A stretch of DNA of 64,000 nucleotides from Chlorocebus sabaeus (lineage: Eukaryota; Chordata; Mammalia; Primates; Cercopithecidae). The position numbers were made by a program, and so were the translations under genes. This document shows positions 33,485-45,654 of this stretch, one piece after another (positions within the stretch are counted from its first letter, which is position 1; every line of letters begins with the position of its first letter). The stretch spans positions 40,015,521 through 40,079,520 of the forward strand of contig NC_132914.1 in NCBI RefSeq assembly GCF_047675955.1, read 5' to 3'. Under the pieces are notes generated by a model that had not been told where the DNA came from, searched no databases, and worked only from the letters and a program-made list of their open reading frames with translations.

Positions 33485-33695
33485 TTAATTGAATTTGTTT
33501 TTATAGATTTAGGGGGTACAGGTGCAAATTTCTTACATGCATATATTGCATGGTGGTAAAGTCTAGGCTTTTAGTGTAGCCATCACCTGAACAGTGAACA
33601 TTGTACTCGATAGGTAATTCCTCATTCTTCAACCCTCTTCTACCCTCCCATCTTTTGTAGTCCCCAGTGTCTACTGAAATATGTGTTTTGATAGA
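33485..33695 (-). repeat. LINE L1 3'-end fragment
   Basis: Reverse L1 tail-like order: TTTTTATAGATTTAGGGGGT, ACAGGTGCAAATTTCTTACA, TGTAGCCATCACCTGAACAG, CTCGATAGGTAATTCCTCA. Typical of an older L1 subfamily. Confidence 0.7.
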
Positions 33696-33699
33696 AAAA

Positions 33700-33990
33700 T
33701 GATAAGCAGAAAGAAAAAAAAATCCATAATCCATAATCCCATCTCTCAGAGACCAACACAGACATACCAATATACAGTGAGTACATACTATTTTCCATAA
33801 AAGAGTGATCACGCCATATATACTAGTCTATAATCTGCCTTTTCTGCTTAAATATGTCCTGAATATTCTTTCATACTACTTTACCTCTACATCTTTATTT
33901 TTAACAGCTGCATAATTTTTCACTTTATGGACATACCATCATTTTTTCCCTAGCTCTTACATCCTGAAAAAAGCTCTCCGATGGCATCTT
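33700..33990 (-). repeat. Older LINE L1-like fragment
   Basis: AATCCCATCTCTCAGAGACC, TATAATCTGCCTTTTCTGC, TTTAACAGCTGCATAATTTT and CTTTATGGACATACCATCA resemble the old L1M/ME 3' segment with its mountain of TGGCTGCATAGTATTCC-type motifs. Confidence 0.6.
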
Positions 33991-35332
33991 AAAATGTAAA
34001 GTTAAAACAGGTATTAAAATAACTCAGTAATTAGTTTAGCAATGGACCTTTAAAAGTATATAAGGAATCATTTTACATTTCAAAACAAAATTCTATCATG
34101 TGACATTAAATTACATAACGCCCAGATTTGCAATTTTTATGATGCAGAGTTCAAGCCTAAGCTCATTCAGAACAGAAGTAACTGCTTTTAGGTAATGCAT
34201 TTCTTTTAAGAGGAAATGTCATTTCAAGTTTGTTGAAGACTGCCATCTAGTGCCTCCTTTCTTCCTGTTGGATGTGGGAAGATTTCTGTGAGCAATTGGT
34301 TTAGGCATATTCTATATTTAACTATCTGGACTCATTAACTCAGGTTTTTATATACCAGTAACATTTTTCAGCTTGTATTTCATTCTTATGGCGCCAGCTG
34401 TGGCGATAAGGAAATCAATTGTACTGTTTCAGCAGTCTTAGAGAAAAAGTGAGGCACAGACTTAAAGAAGTAGTCATTTATCTTCCTTTGCTGACCTATG
34501 CAATTAAACATGACCCTCAAAACAAGACCAATTAACTCCTTTGTGGTGACATAATCTCTGGAACAGATGGATCAATAATGGGAACATATCACTTCACCAG
34601 GCTTCATGTTTAAGATGAGCACTGTGGCACTGGGAAATTTTGCTCAGGATGGTAAAGCTGAAAGATTGTGTCACCAGCTAAACAGCACAGACTGAAATGA
34701 AAGATCTGCAGAGGACACCTGCTATTGACTAGATAGTCACTAAGTGACGCCTGGCACTCCTTTGTGAATCAATTCAAAATCAATGTCCCAGCGTGATGTT
34801 AGGTGGCACCGTGCTAATGGATAAGTAAACTTTCAAGAAAAGCAAGGCAAAGCCTTATAGGCTCATTAGCCAATCTGAATTGGAATAGTGCATGACACCT
34901 GAGCGGTTATGGCCACCTACCTGAACTACCCTAGATGTTTCAATTAGATATAGCTCCCTTCCTTGAGTCATAAATTATTTAAGTTTCACTGTGCACTGTT
35001 AAACAATTGTCATACTCCATGCTTAAGTAACTACCTTCCAAATGGAGTATGAAGTAATTTTGTGATAAAATTCACAGGAGTCCTAAAGTATGAAAGCAGC
35101 TGAACTGGTTTTAGATAAAATTCCATCTGGCAGCTCAACTGATCAAGGCATTTGTTTGATTTCAACAGCTCACAGAATGATGATTAGGCAATTTTGAATG
35201 GCACCCATATTTCTCTTTCTAGAAAACACCTAGTTTATTCATAAGTAAAAAAAATCCTTTAGGAAAGTGCTTTCATATCTACTTTAGTGGATTTCCAAAT
35301 TCAAATGTGCATCTTAAAAGTAAAAATTCCTG
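33991..35332. other. Repeat-free single-copy block
   Basis: 1.3 kb without a recognised transposon. It contains a CTCF-like motif at 34236-34257 and a GCGCCAGCTGTGGCG palindrome-like patch near 34391. No exon supported. Confidence 0.5.
34236..34257 (-). promoter_or_regulatory. CTCF-like binding motif
   Basis: The minus strand reads GGAGGCACTAGATGGCAGTC. The CACTAGATGGCAG core fits the CTCF pattern CCASYAGRKGGCRS except at the first base or two. Motif match only; occupancy cannot be judged here. Confidence 0.5.
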
Positions 35333-35630
35333 GGCCGGGCACGGTGGCTCATGCCTGTAATCCCAGCACTTTGGGAGGCCAACGCGGGTGGATCACCAGA
35401 GGTCGGGAGTTCGAGATCAGCCTGGCCAACATGATGAACTCCCATATCTACTAAAAATACAAAAATCAGCCAGGCGTGGTAGTGGGTGCCTGTAATCCCA
35501 GCTACTTGCGAGGCTGAGGCAGAAGAATCACTTGAACTGGGAGGTGGAGGTTGCAGTGAGCCGAGATTGCACCACTGCACTCCAGCTTGGGCAACAGAGC
35601 AAAAACTCTGTCTCTAAATAAATAAATAAA
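35333..35630 (+). mobile_element. AluS SINE
   Basis: Complete dimer GGCCGGGCACGGTGGCTC to CTCTGTCTCTAAATAAATAA, with a TAAA-type tail. Confidence 0.96.
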
Positions 35631-36589
35631 TATTCTGTATGCAGTAAGTTCTTGAAAATTATTAAATTATGACATAACCTTTAACATATCCAATCAAAAT
35701 AAAGAATAAAATATTTAGCCTTATTTTAAAGCAACTATATTGTATATCTGGTAGATTATAAGTATTTACATATTAATGTCAACAATAACTCAGTTTAATT
35801 TACTATGCAATAGTTTGTGTGAATTTAACTTTGACCCAAAGGTTGTCTTAACACATACAAAACCTTTAGTTTTCTAGGCTTTATTGCACAAATCCCCTCC
35901 AATTGCCTGTCAAATTCTGCCTTCATCCAGCCACTGAGAAACAGAGTAAAATTTACCCTATATGAACTGTGAAAGGAGGTAAACATAATGAATGGTAACT
36001 TTTTTCATGTGTTAATATTATAACGAAAAAACGCAAATATTTTGGACTGCTCTATATCATAGATTTGGCATGAGTTTTAGAGTAAAATCAGATCTGTAAA
36101 CAGGTTTTATGAAGAGGTATTACAGGAATAAAATTACAGGCTATTGTCTCCTCCCAGAGAATATAAAAAGAAGCTAAAAAACAAAATAATTGAAACCAGC
36201 CTACAGAAGGGTGACACCATCCAGCACAAATCCAGGCTGTGTTTAAAGCTGGTGGGGATCCTAGCCTCAGTCTGCAGCCAGTTTGGGGCTCGTCTTGTCT
36301 GAGGAAGCAGGTGAACTCCCTGGTCCCAGGCCTTGGACTTGGAAAGCAGCAGGGATTGTCATGGCTTTTCAGACCCACCTGATGGACAGGAGTTTGCGCT
36401 TGTTTTTATGATGCAGGGGTATGAACCCGTAATAGGAATTCAGGTGTCCTGGGTGTTCTGGTACTGATAGTAACACACAGCCTCATGAAAGTCATTTACT
36501 ATCACTGCGCATCAAACAGCTTATTTGCTATAGAGGCCAATCATCTTTTCTCCCCATTTCAGGGGCACCTGTATGAGTACATGCCCCAG
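35631..36589. other. Single-copy block
   Basis: AT-rich at 35.6-36.1 kb. A GC-richer segment at 36.1-36.44 kb holds open frames of up to 96 codons on the minus strand but lacks splice support or domain resemblance. Confidence 0.4.
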
Positions 36590-36768
36590 TGCTGCCCCAC
36601 TACATAGTGAAGTCTTGAAGGACAAAGATTGTGGGTTATATCTTTCACTTTCCTTTTCTTTTCCTTTTACCTCACCAATCCCTTTCTTGTGATATAAAGG
36701 ACTATGTCTATATTATATTTCTTCAATAAGTATTTGTTGAATGAATAAATGAATGAATGAAAGAGAAA
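36590..36768 (+). repeat. LINE L2 3' end
   Basis: GTCTTGAAGGACAAAGATTG, TCAATAAGTATTTGTTGAAT and (GAAT)n at the terminus give the canonical L2 3' end. Confidence 0.75.
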
Positions 36769-36930
36769 TTTTAAGGGTAAACAGTTTGGGCAGATTTCAC
36801 AATACAATTAACCTTGAAAGCTATATAAACATTTGCAGATTTTAAAAAATTATTATTAATATCCCAGATGATCTTCATCTCTACTTTGGAACATTTAAGC
36901 ACAGGAACATTGTTTAAAATATATCTCTAG

Positions 36931-37213
36931 GGTGGGCGCAGTGGCTCACGCTTGTAATCCCAGAACTTTGGGAGGCTGAGGTGGGTGGATCACTTGAGGC
37001 CAGGAGTTCAAGACCAGCCTGGACAACATGGTGAAACCCCATCTCTACTAAAAAATACAAAAAATTAGCTGGGCATGGGGGCAGGCACCTGTAATCCCAG
37101 CTGCTGGGGAGGCTGAGGCAGAAGAATCGCTTGAACCCAGGAGGCGGAGGTTGCAGTGAGCCGAGATCGTGCCATTGTACTCCAGCCTGAGCAACAAGAG
37201 CAAAACTCTGTCT

Positions 37214-37244
<31 letters not shown>
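36931..37244 (+). mobile_element. AluS SINE
   Basis: Complete dimer from GGTGGGCGCAGTGGCTC with a 30-base poly(A) at 37215-37244. Confidence 0.96.

Positions 37245-37292
<48 letters not shown>
37245..37292. repeat. (AT)24 microsatellite at Alu tail
   Basis: Uninterrupted AT alternation for 48 bases directly after the poly(A). It is self-complementary and able to extrude as a cruciform. Confidence 0.98.
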
Positions 37293-37296
<4 letters not shown>

Positions 37297-37319
37297 ACAT
37301 GAGAATGGCATGGAAAAAA

Positions 37320-37442
37320 AAAATCAAGCCTTAAGCTTGTAATTCTAGCACTTTGGAAGGCTGGGGTAGAAGGGTCATTTGAGTCCAGGAGTTTGCGATC
37401 AGCCTAGGCAATAAAGTGAGACCTCATCTCTAATACACACAC

Positions 37443-37483
<41 letters not shown>

Positions 37484-37645
37484 AAATCAGCAAGGCATGG
37501 TGGCATGCACCTGTAGTCCTAGTTACTTGGTAGGCTGAGGTGGGAGGACTGCTTGAGCCCAGGATGTCAAGGCTGCAAGTGAGCCATGATAGCACCACTG
37601 CACTCCAGTCTGGGCAACAGAGCAAGACTCTGTCTGAAAGGTTAA
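37320..37645 (+). mobile_element. AluJ SINE with (CA)n in the linker
   Basis: Left arm CTTAAGCTTGTAATTCTAGC, then (AC)20 with one CG interruption (37435-37474) and (AT)4 in place of the linker, then the right arm to AGACTCTGTCTGAAAGG. 5' truncated or very diverged at its start. Confidence 0.93.
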
Positions 37646-38374
37646 AAAAAAAATTTAAGAATAAAATTATACGCATTCCTATACCACCAGGAAATAAACC
37701 ACTACTAACATTCTGTAAATACAAAATTTTACACAGAGTTAGTAGGTCACCCATGTAGAGCATCAAACCCAAAGCACATAGATTTCCTTAGATCCAGGCT
37801 ATGGTCCTCAGTTTCTTGTATGTTCAAAAAAAGATTTTAAAAAATCAGTTAATCCAGTGAGTTCCTTGGGCACTGGAGGAGTGTTTCAGCCTAAACAAAC
37901 TTAGTGCTTTCTGATTGCTAATCAGACTGTACTCACTTACACTAAAACATTTAATGGCTAAATAAATAAAATGCTCTGTGGAGTAGTTGACCTGAGAAAT
38001 GAGAGTAATATCTGAGGGCTGCTTTAAAATATTAGAGCAAAATAACATAATTACTTCAATGGGCATTGCCATCAAGCCAGGACCACTAAAAGATGTGCTT
38101 GCCAAATAGACCAATAGACAAGGAGAAGTCCACACGAGACAATTCTGCGCTGGGCTGCTTTAGAGGCATACTCACAAACTCCTATTCATTCTTCTCTTTA
38201 TTGACTCTACGTGGCCAACTGCAATTCTGATTATACCATCAGTTCTCTTTAACTCACAGGAGTTAAGGCTTTAGCTTCTACAAATAGGTGACTTAAACAT
38301 TATTCCCAAAGATTGGGAGAGAAAGTATTTTATTCTAAGATAAAAGAAAGGAAAAGCAAAGCATAATTCTTTTG
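37646..38374. other. Single-copy spacer
   Basis: No repeat or exon support. The 96-codon minus-strand frame at 37845-38135 has no domain resemblance. Confidence 0.4.
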
Positions 38375-38650
38375 TATTATTATTATTATTATTATTATTT
38401 TGAGACAGGGTTTCACTCTGTTGCCCAGGCTGGAGTGCAGTGGCAAGATTTCACTTCACTACGGCCTCCATCTCCCAGGCTCAATCAATCCTCCAATGCT
38501 GCCACACCCAGCTAGTTTTTGTACTCTTTGTAGAGATGGGATTTTGCCATGTTGCCCAGGCTGGTCTCAAACTCCTGGGCTCAAGTGATCCACCCACCTT
38601 GGCCTCCCCAAATGGTGGGATTATAAGGCATAAGCCACTGCATCCGGCTG
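38375..38650 (-). mobile_element. AluJ SINE with (TAT)n tail
   Basis: (TAT)8 at 38375-38399, then reverse Alu with a shortened left arm (CAATCCTCCAATGCTGCC, deletion of the GGATTACAGG part). Flanks GCATAATTCTTT and CAATAATTCTTT are the target duplication. Confidence 0.93.
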
Positions 38651-38810
38651 AGCAATAATTCTTTAAAATTATTATGTGTGGCCATGTATGCATCATCATG
38701 AAGATTCTCTAACACAGCCAAGGAAGTGGTAATACTGTCTAAATTTAGGACTGAGAAGAAAAATATACTATTATTTCTTTCTCAGCATTTGTATAGACTT
38801 CTCCTGTCCG

Positions 38811-39193
38811 TGGTTTTCAAGCTGTGTTCGAGGAACCAGGAACCCCACCTGGCTGGAAGGACAGAAGGGAGCTGAGGGATGGGGTTATGGTCACCAGTTT
38901 AGGGTTGCCAGGCAAAATACAGGATGCCCAGTAAAACCTAAATTTCAGATAGACAACCAATTTCTTGGGGACATGCAATATTTCAGACACATGTGTACTA
39001 AAAACTTATTATTTATCTGAAATTCAAATTTAACTAGGTATTCTTGTGTGTGTGTCTTTATAAATATGGCTGCCTTATGACAAACTCCTTTCCAGCTCCC
39101 AACAAAAGCAATCCTACTTTCCATGCTAGGGTTCCAGATAATCTTATGCTTGAGAAAAGCATTCAGCAATAAAAAAAGTTTGAAAACCACTTT
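38811..39193. mobile_element. hAT-like MITE with a MER53-like element nested inside
   Basis: The outer ends GTGGTTTTCAAGCTGTGTTC and GTTTGAAAACCACTTTGC are inverted repeats. Within them, 38900-39080 carries a second palindromic element: AGGGTTGCCAGGCAAAATAC, AATTTCAGATAGACAAC, then ATTTATCTGAAATTCAAATT, ATATGGCTGCCTTATG. Confidence 0.7.
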
Positions 39194-39384
39194 GCTATAC
39201 AAATATGGGAAAGACTCTGAACCCCACTGTCTGTGGACTTTCCATCAATAAAGCAAATTCTGTCTGGTTATTGTGAAAATTAATTAAAGCTTGTAAAGCT
39301 CTTTGAAATTGACATGTTCAGCCACATATGCTACCAAATATTTATCACACACCAGACTGCCTGAAAACATCCTGATTGCTCAGT

Positions 39385-39404
39385 GAACAACTAGATGGCA
39401 GAAA
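39385..39404 (+). promoter_or_regulatory. CTCF-like binding motif
   Basis: CAACTAGATGGCAGAAA has the ACTAGATGGCAG core on the plus strand. It lacks the preferred CC at the 5' side, so it is a weaker match than the site at 34.24 kb. Confidence 0.35.
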
Positions 39405-40207
39405 TTCTCAAAGATGTTAAATCACAATTTTAATATTACCGCATTGAAGAATAACATATTAAAACAGACCCTTCCAACCTAAGAAAGCAGAACCTTTCAA
39501 CCTAAGAAGTGAGTTTACCTTCAAAAAACAAACAAACATGATTTGCTTTTAAAAGTACAGTATTTATACTGTTGTGGAGGCTTTCTTCTATGGAAAAATA
39601 GGTTTTTGTTGTTGCTATTTTTTTAAGCACGAGTTCAAAACATAACAATCAGGAAATGAAGAAAATAGTTCATCTCCTATGAGACTATTGTCTGCTATTT
39701 CTGCTTGGTAAAGTTTTTTTTTTTTAGATTAAAAAAAGGTTATATGAAAACAAAACAGATACCAACACAATAAAACACATCTGGAGGCCACTTGGTAACA
39801 TTCAGGCTTCTTTTTCAACTATTAGCTTTCATGGAAAGCTCTTACAGTACTAAAGCAAATGTCATAAAAGTATAACATTCATTACATAATGTTGTCTAAA
39901 CACTTGAGGCTGAAATTCAAACCTGGCAGTGAAACTAAAGAGTAAATAAGTTCAGATTGTAACAACATAACGACGAAAAGACACAAGTATAAACACCTGG
40001 TAGGCTGGCCAGGTAAATGCCATATTTAAGAAGGAACACAGAGAGTTGTTACTTAGAACCTTAAGGCCAGCCACAGAAAAGACAGGATTACAATAAAAGT
40101 TGTCAAAATTCATATCTTATTTCTGATTTAAACTGATTTACAAAGGTGGCAATCAGTCCCTAACAGTACAGTTCATCTTACAGCCAAATAGAAAAGCTTG
40201 CAATTTG
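39405..40207. other. Single-copy AT-rich block
   Basis: No recognised feature apart from T9 (39716-39725) and short direct repeat CCTTCCAACCTAAGAA/CCTTTCAACCTAAGAA near 39472-39507. Confidence 0.45.
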
Positions 40208-40500
40208 GGCCGGGTGCGGTGGCTCACGCCTGTAATCCCAGCACTTTGGGAGGCCAAGGTGGGCAGATCACCTGAGGACCAGCCTAACTAATGTGGTAAA
40301 ACCCCGTATCTACTAAAATTACAAAAATTAGCTGGACATGGTGGCGGGCACATGTAATCCCAGCTACTCAGGAGGCTGAGGCAGGAGAATAGCTTAAACC
40401 TGGGGCACAGAGGTTGCAGTGAGCCGAGACTGTGCCACTGCACTCCAGCGTGGGCGACAGAGCGAGACTCTGTCTCAAAAAAACAAAAACAAAAACAAGA
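40208..40500 (+). mobile_element. AluS SINE with internal deletion
   Basis: GATCACCTGAGGACCAGCCT shows loss of about 15 bases (usual TCAGGAGTTCGAG). The tail is AAAAACA repeats. Confidence 0.95.
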
Positions 40501-40529
40501 AAAACCTTAAAATTCACAAAGCATCATGC

Positions 40530-40912
40530 TTGTCTAACGTTTCCTGCCTTTGTATATACTTTTCCTTCTGCCTAAACTGGCCCATTCTGCTATTCTGATA
40601 CTGACTTGGCCAAACTCCTATTTAGTCATTAAGACCTAACTCAATCATCTGTTCCTCTTTGAAGCCTCCCTTAATAGTCCACACAGAAAAAATAACTTCA
40701 GGCTTTGCCTCTGTGCTACTGCTATATCCAGTACATTTCTCTATTCCTGCCTTTACAACAATGTATTGCCAGTAAGTGCTTACATGCCTTCCTCCCTTAC
40801 AAAACACTGCACTCTTGAAAAACTGAACCACTCCTATGTAATGTTTGTATTCCCAGAACCTACCATAATGCCTGGCAAACCACAGGCACTCAATAAAGGT
40901 GTGTTGAAAGGA
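40530..40912 (+). repeat. LINE L2 3' region
   Basis: TTAGTCATTAAGACCTAACT, TCTTTGAAGCCTCCCTTAA, TGTATTCCCAGAACCTACCA, TAATGCCTGGCAAACCACAG, CACTCAATAAAGGTGTGTTG are in L2 order and unusually complete for this window. Confidence 0.8.
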
Positions 40913-43532
40913 AAACCCATTGCCACCACATTGAAATAAAAATGGGAAAGCTTAACATTAAATGGTTAACATGCGTTTGTAAGTGCAATTTCTCCTTACT
41001 TTTCAGAGAAGAGAAAACAAGGCAGAGAATATGCAAAACAGCTCCCATCACTTTGAAGTGAATACATGGTTAGGAAAAGAGGCAAAAGATGAAAGGTTCT
41101 GCAGATCCATTTAAGGAGAGAGAACAACACAAAACACTGTGAACTGCTCCTAAAGCATCTCTGCAGAAGTGTGCCAACTCTACCCTGGAGCGCTAGCCTC
41201 CAGACCAAGGGGCATATTGGACTTTATTTCTGTTCTACCCTCTAACAGTCTGCTGAGAAGGCCCACAAAGGTGTCATTAAGAAATGAAATGCCTTCCTGC
41301 AGAATTTTCACACAGTCATTACCATCTGATAGCGTCTGATCTTTGAGTCATGGCTGAAGTGACCCAGATTCAAACTGGTGATTATTAATGTCACATTTAT
41401 TAGTTCTTCCTATTGGTACAGCACTTCATAGTCACTTAAGAATCTTCTGGGAGACACACCACGGCTCACTGCTGTGTTCATCTGAACAATTCAAAAGCTT
41501 AATCTCAGATGTAATACAGATAGTATAATGCTTCCCGGTGGGCCACTTATAACTTTGGGTGCAGTCTAAGTAGAACGTGAACAAGACCTAAGGTTCTAAG
41601 AATTTGCTGAAAAGTGAGTGATTTAATTAATTACAATGCTACTAAAAGGAACATCCAGGCCAGTAGGTATGGGGACATATGCCAACATGTGTTATCAAAG
41701 ATTAATATAGGAAGAGTTTCACTACTTACTGCATATTTACTCCAGTATTTATCTGAGGAGTTTGGAAGATAAGAAAGTTATTTGGGTTATTGAAAATATT
41801 AGGAATGCAACTCAAATGAACGTCAGGTTATTCTTATTTTCCAGCAAACCCTCTGTAAGCCTCCCAAAATTAAACCCTGCTTGGTCAATGGGCACGCACA
41901 TTTTAAACACAGTTCTAATCACTGTGCGTCAACAAGTGAACATGCTAATTTGAGTACTACTTTAAAAATTGTCCACATTTCCCATGTATAAACATAATAA
42001 TCACATTTGTAATTTTTAGTATAAACGTAAGTATGCCACTGTTGTAACAACATTAGATTAATAATTTGCTCTTTAATATCACTGCCATTTTGTTTTTAGC
42101 TGTCACATTGAACTCTAAGGTAAACCATAAACCAGACTTTTGATCAGGGGAAGAGTATATTCTCTTAGGTCCTTATGCCTTTAAAACATAGCTATTGTTG
42201 AATTTTAACTGGCCACACTGAATAATATATAAAGCTATAAGTTGCACCTGGCACATATGAATACTTTTGAAATAGACTGTTAAAAAAATTCTAATTTGGG
42301 ATTTGGGTAGTGAGAATGAGGAGACTAATAATAATATTACCAGCTCACATTTGTTATTTATTATCTATCCCCCTGAAGTTATGGCCTCCAAATTTTTAGA
42401 GTCAAGTAAATTTTGAGCTTAAAAAATCAATCAGCCTCTCCTCACTTTACAATTCAGGAAACTGAGGCACAGATTGGGTAAGAAGGCCAGAAAATTATGT
42501 GACTCATCCAAGATGCCACGTAAGTTAGTAGGAGATGCAATAATTACGTAAAAGCATTTAATATAGAACACACATAAGCGCAGCAATATTTATGAAACAA
42601 TAAAACATCATCAAACAATTTTGGGTAAGCTACAAATGCTTGCTTACTTTCCCTTTCTATTGTTCTTTTTATCTTTCTTTCTAAAAATTTAACTGCAAAC
42701 ATTCCTTTATTTAGGAACTGCCAAACCAAAGCTCCTCAGGAAGCTGCATCTTGAACTAAAAGGTAGCTTCTTTATCAGTAAATTGGGATAACCTTAGTCA
42801 GACCTGCACATAAAGATGCAAGGAAGATAAATGAGATGAATATGAAAGCGTTTTGTGTACTTTGGAGGTATTAGTCTTATTATAATAAAGAACCCCCAAG
42901 TTAAAACATGGTAATTTCTGGATAAATAAGTTGGCTCAACTTCTTAATAGGAAAACTGACTCACTGACAATTTAGCTCTGGAAGTTGAGACATTAAAATA
43001 ACAATTTCAAGCAACTAGGTTTCCTAGCAAGCTGGTTGAAATCACTTAGAGGATTAGCTTTTCACCCCTGGAATTTATATTGGGAGATTTTTTGAGTGAA
43101 AGACAGTCTCTCATCCATGTTTTAACATACATGGCAACATCACAAGCTTCTCTGAAGATTCTACCTCTATTTTTTTTTTAAGGTTACAGAGTGGCATGGG
43201 TGTATTATGAAGAAGGAAGTCACACAGCTTCCTTGCTGCAAATATTCAATCTTCTATTAATATAGCATCCCTTTGCTAGATGATTACATTTCCTTGATCA
43301 CTTGGGGGTGTGGAAAAGGAAGGGGGGTTATTTGATAAGCATCTTTCCTCCTATTCTATCATGTTTCTCTGGCTTTATTTAGATAAAAGCGTAAACAGCT
43401 CAGAAACTCCACTTCAGCTGGGGGGAAAAAAACCACAAAAATGTTCCAAACAAAATATCTTTATCTCCTTTCTAAAAAATTTTTAGCTCAGATAAACACA
43501 GAATACTGGCTACTATTTGTGTTTATTTTATT
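40913..43532. other. 2.6-kb largely repeat-free block
   Basis: Only one weak MIR (42.44-42.55 kb) was recognised. No exon-like frame with splice sites. T9 near 43170. AT-rich throughout. Confidence 0.5.
42440..42545 (-). repeat. MIR SINE fragment
   Basis: TTCAGGAAACTGAGGCACAG, GTGACTCATCCAAGATGCCA, TTAGTAGGAGATGCAA match reverse MIR. Confidence 0.65.
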
Positions 43533-43839
43533 TCATTTTATTTATTTATTTATTTTGAGACGGAGTTTCATTCTTGTTGACCAAGATAGAGTACAATGGC
43601 ACGATCTTGGCTCACTGCAACCTCCACCTCCCAGGTTCAAGTGATTCTCCTGCCTCAGCCTCCTGAGTAGCTGGGATTACAGGCACGCGCCACCAAGCCT
43701 GGCTAATTTTTTATATTTTTAGTAGAAACGGGGTTTCACTATGTTAGCCAGGCTGGTCTGGAACTCCTGACCTCCGGTGATCTGCCCGCCTCGGCCTTTG
43801 AAAGTGCTGGGATTATAGGTGTGAGCCACTGTGCCTGAC
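43533..43839 (-). mobile_element. AluS SINE
   Basis: Reverse dimer preceded by a TTTA-rich tail (43532-43556), ending GCCACTGTGCCTGACC. Confidence 0.95.
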
Positions 43840-44642
43840 CTTATCTTTATTTTATACACAACATTAAAATGGCAGTAGACAAAACTGTACAGAGGCATCT
43901 TCAGGGAATAGTTAGCTATCACAATAAATATCTAACAGTGCTATGAAAAAAGGTACAGCAGCTTAAGAGGATTGGGGGGTGCTAGATGGTGACTGGGAAA
44001 AAGCAGGGAGGCTGCTATTTTTTACAGGATGACCAGGGAAGGCTATCTGACATCAGATGACTTTGAGCAGAGACCTGAAGGGACAGAGTGAGCTGTGATT
44101 TCACATGTCTTTTTTTTTTTAACATTAGCTTAAAGTCCAGTACAAACAAGGAGATTTTCTGTGAAACTTCAGGAAAGTCAAATCTGCAAATATTAAGGCT
44201 TTATGCAATACTCTGAACCAGCTCTCAATTTATTTCAAATAATCCTTGAACTTCAAATAACTTGAAAAATACAGTTAAGTATTTTTCCTAAAATGCCTCA
44301 CAGTATTTCTTCACATAATAACTAAAAAGAGAGTTTTCCAGTTATATGTGCAAACAACTCAGGTAGATAATTCAGGTAGAACTTTCCATTCTGATTATTT
44401 GATTTGGCAGGGGGCATACGGTAGGAAGAAGGTGCTAAAGCTAGCTGATTTTGCCACTGCCACATCGGTATAGTGTAAAAGTTCAAAGGAAATTGGATAG
44501 TTAGCCAGGTTTCAGAATGGTGAGTTTTAAAGTTCTTCTTTTAATTAAAAAACAAACAAAACAATAATAAAACCTCCCCCAAAATGGCAACAAACAACAA
44601 CGAATCAAGTAAAGTAAGTATCATATGTCTTCTTTATTATTA
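43840..44642. other. Single-copy spacer with possible L2 remnant
   Basis: Around 43.97-44.1 kb, GGTGACTGGGAAAAAGC, GAAGGCTATCTGACATCAG and CAGAGACCTGAAGGGAC suggest reverse L2. The rest is AT-rich. Confidence 0.4.
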
Positions 44643-44959
44643 TTTTTTTGAGATGGAGTTTATATTATCATTTTTTTTGAGATGGGTTTTGCTCTTATCA
44701 CCCAGGCTGGAGTGCCATGGTGCGATCTCGGCTCACTACAACCTCCACCTCCTGGGTTCAAGAGATTCTCCTGCCTCAGCCTCCCAGGTAGTTGGGATTA
44801 CAGGCACCCACCACATGTCCAGCTAATTTTTTGGTTTTTTAGTAGAGGCAGGGTTTCACCATGTTGGCCAGGCTGGTCTCGAACTCTTGGCCTCAAGTGA
44901 TCCACCTGCCTCGACCTCCCAAAGTGCTGGGATTACAGGCGTGAGTCACCGCACCTGGC
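44643..44959 (-). mobile_element. AluS SINE with duplicated tail start
   Basis: TTTTTTGAGATGGAGTTT is followed 29 bases later by TTTTTTTTGAGATGGGTTTT, so the junction of tail and right arm is present twice. The rest is a normal reverse dimer ending GCACCTGGCC. Confidence 0.94.
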
Positions 44960-45434
44960 CCCAGATACATTTAAAAACCTTTACAGTGATTTGGTCAGAT
45001 TATATTTCTTAAACTGACACAGAAAATTGGAATTCATTCATTCAATAAATATGGATGCTCAAAAAGTGAGGAAACATAGGATCAACTTATTTTTCAACAG
45101 TATATTAATTATACTTTTGAATAATATGCTTAACATCTTTTTCTGTCAACTTCCAGATATGTTTCCAACTGTAGTACTTCTAAATTTAAAGCAATGAGAT
45201 CAGTTGTTAACCTGGAGAAAAATACAATAAATGCACCATAGAGTATGCCTAAAGTCTGGAAACTGAAGGAAAATAATGTATTTATTATATTGTTTTTCAG
45301 ATAAACAATTACGTTTGTTTTAAATCTGGAGGTACTTTGCACTAGAGGTATTTGGAAGTTGACAAAATATACACTGAGCATATTATTTGAAAACATAACA
45401 GTATATGTATTTTTAAGTTTCTTGACTTTTTGGG
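44960..45434. other. Single-copy AT-rich spacer
   Basis: No recognised feature. Confidence 0.4.
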
Positions 45435-45530
45435 CTCCCTGTATTCGTCAAGTGTCTACTATGCGCCAGGTACTGTGTTAGGCATGGGGTATGCAATGGT
45501 GAACAAACATGGTTCCTTGTGATTAGCATC
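45435..45530 (-). repeat. LINE L2 3'-end fragment
   Basis: AAGTGTCTACTATGCGCCAG, TACTGTGTTAGGCATGGGGT, AATGGTGAACAAACATGG. Confidence 0.7.
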
Positions 45531-45654
45531 TACTCACAGGCACAGAACATAGACCTTCATTTCCAGGTTAAAATGACATCTATGATATTTGACAGCAAAA
45601 TATCAATGACGACTTTTAAGGAATGAAAGCAGTCATTAAGAGTGAATGAATGAA

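Noticed and set aside
36914..37327. 137-codon frame with long poly(Tyr-Ile) and poly(Phe)
   Set aside because: This is the complement of an Alu, its poly(A) and the (AT)24 microsatellite.
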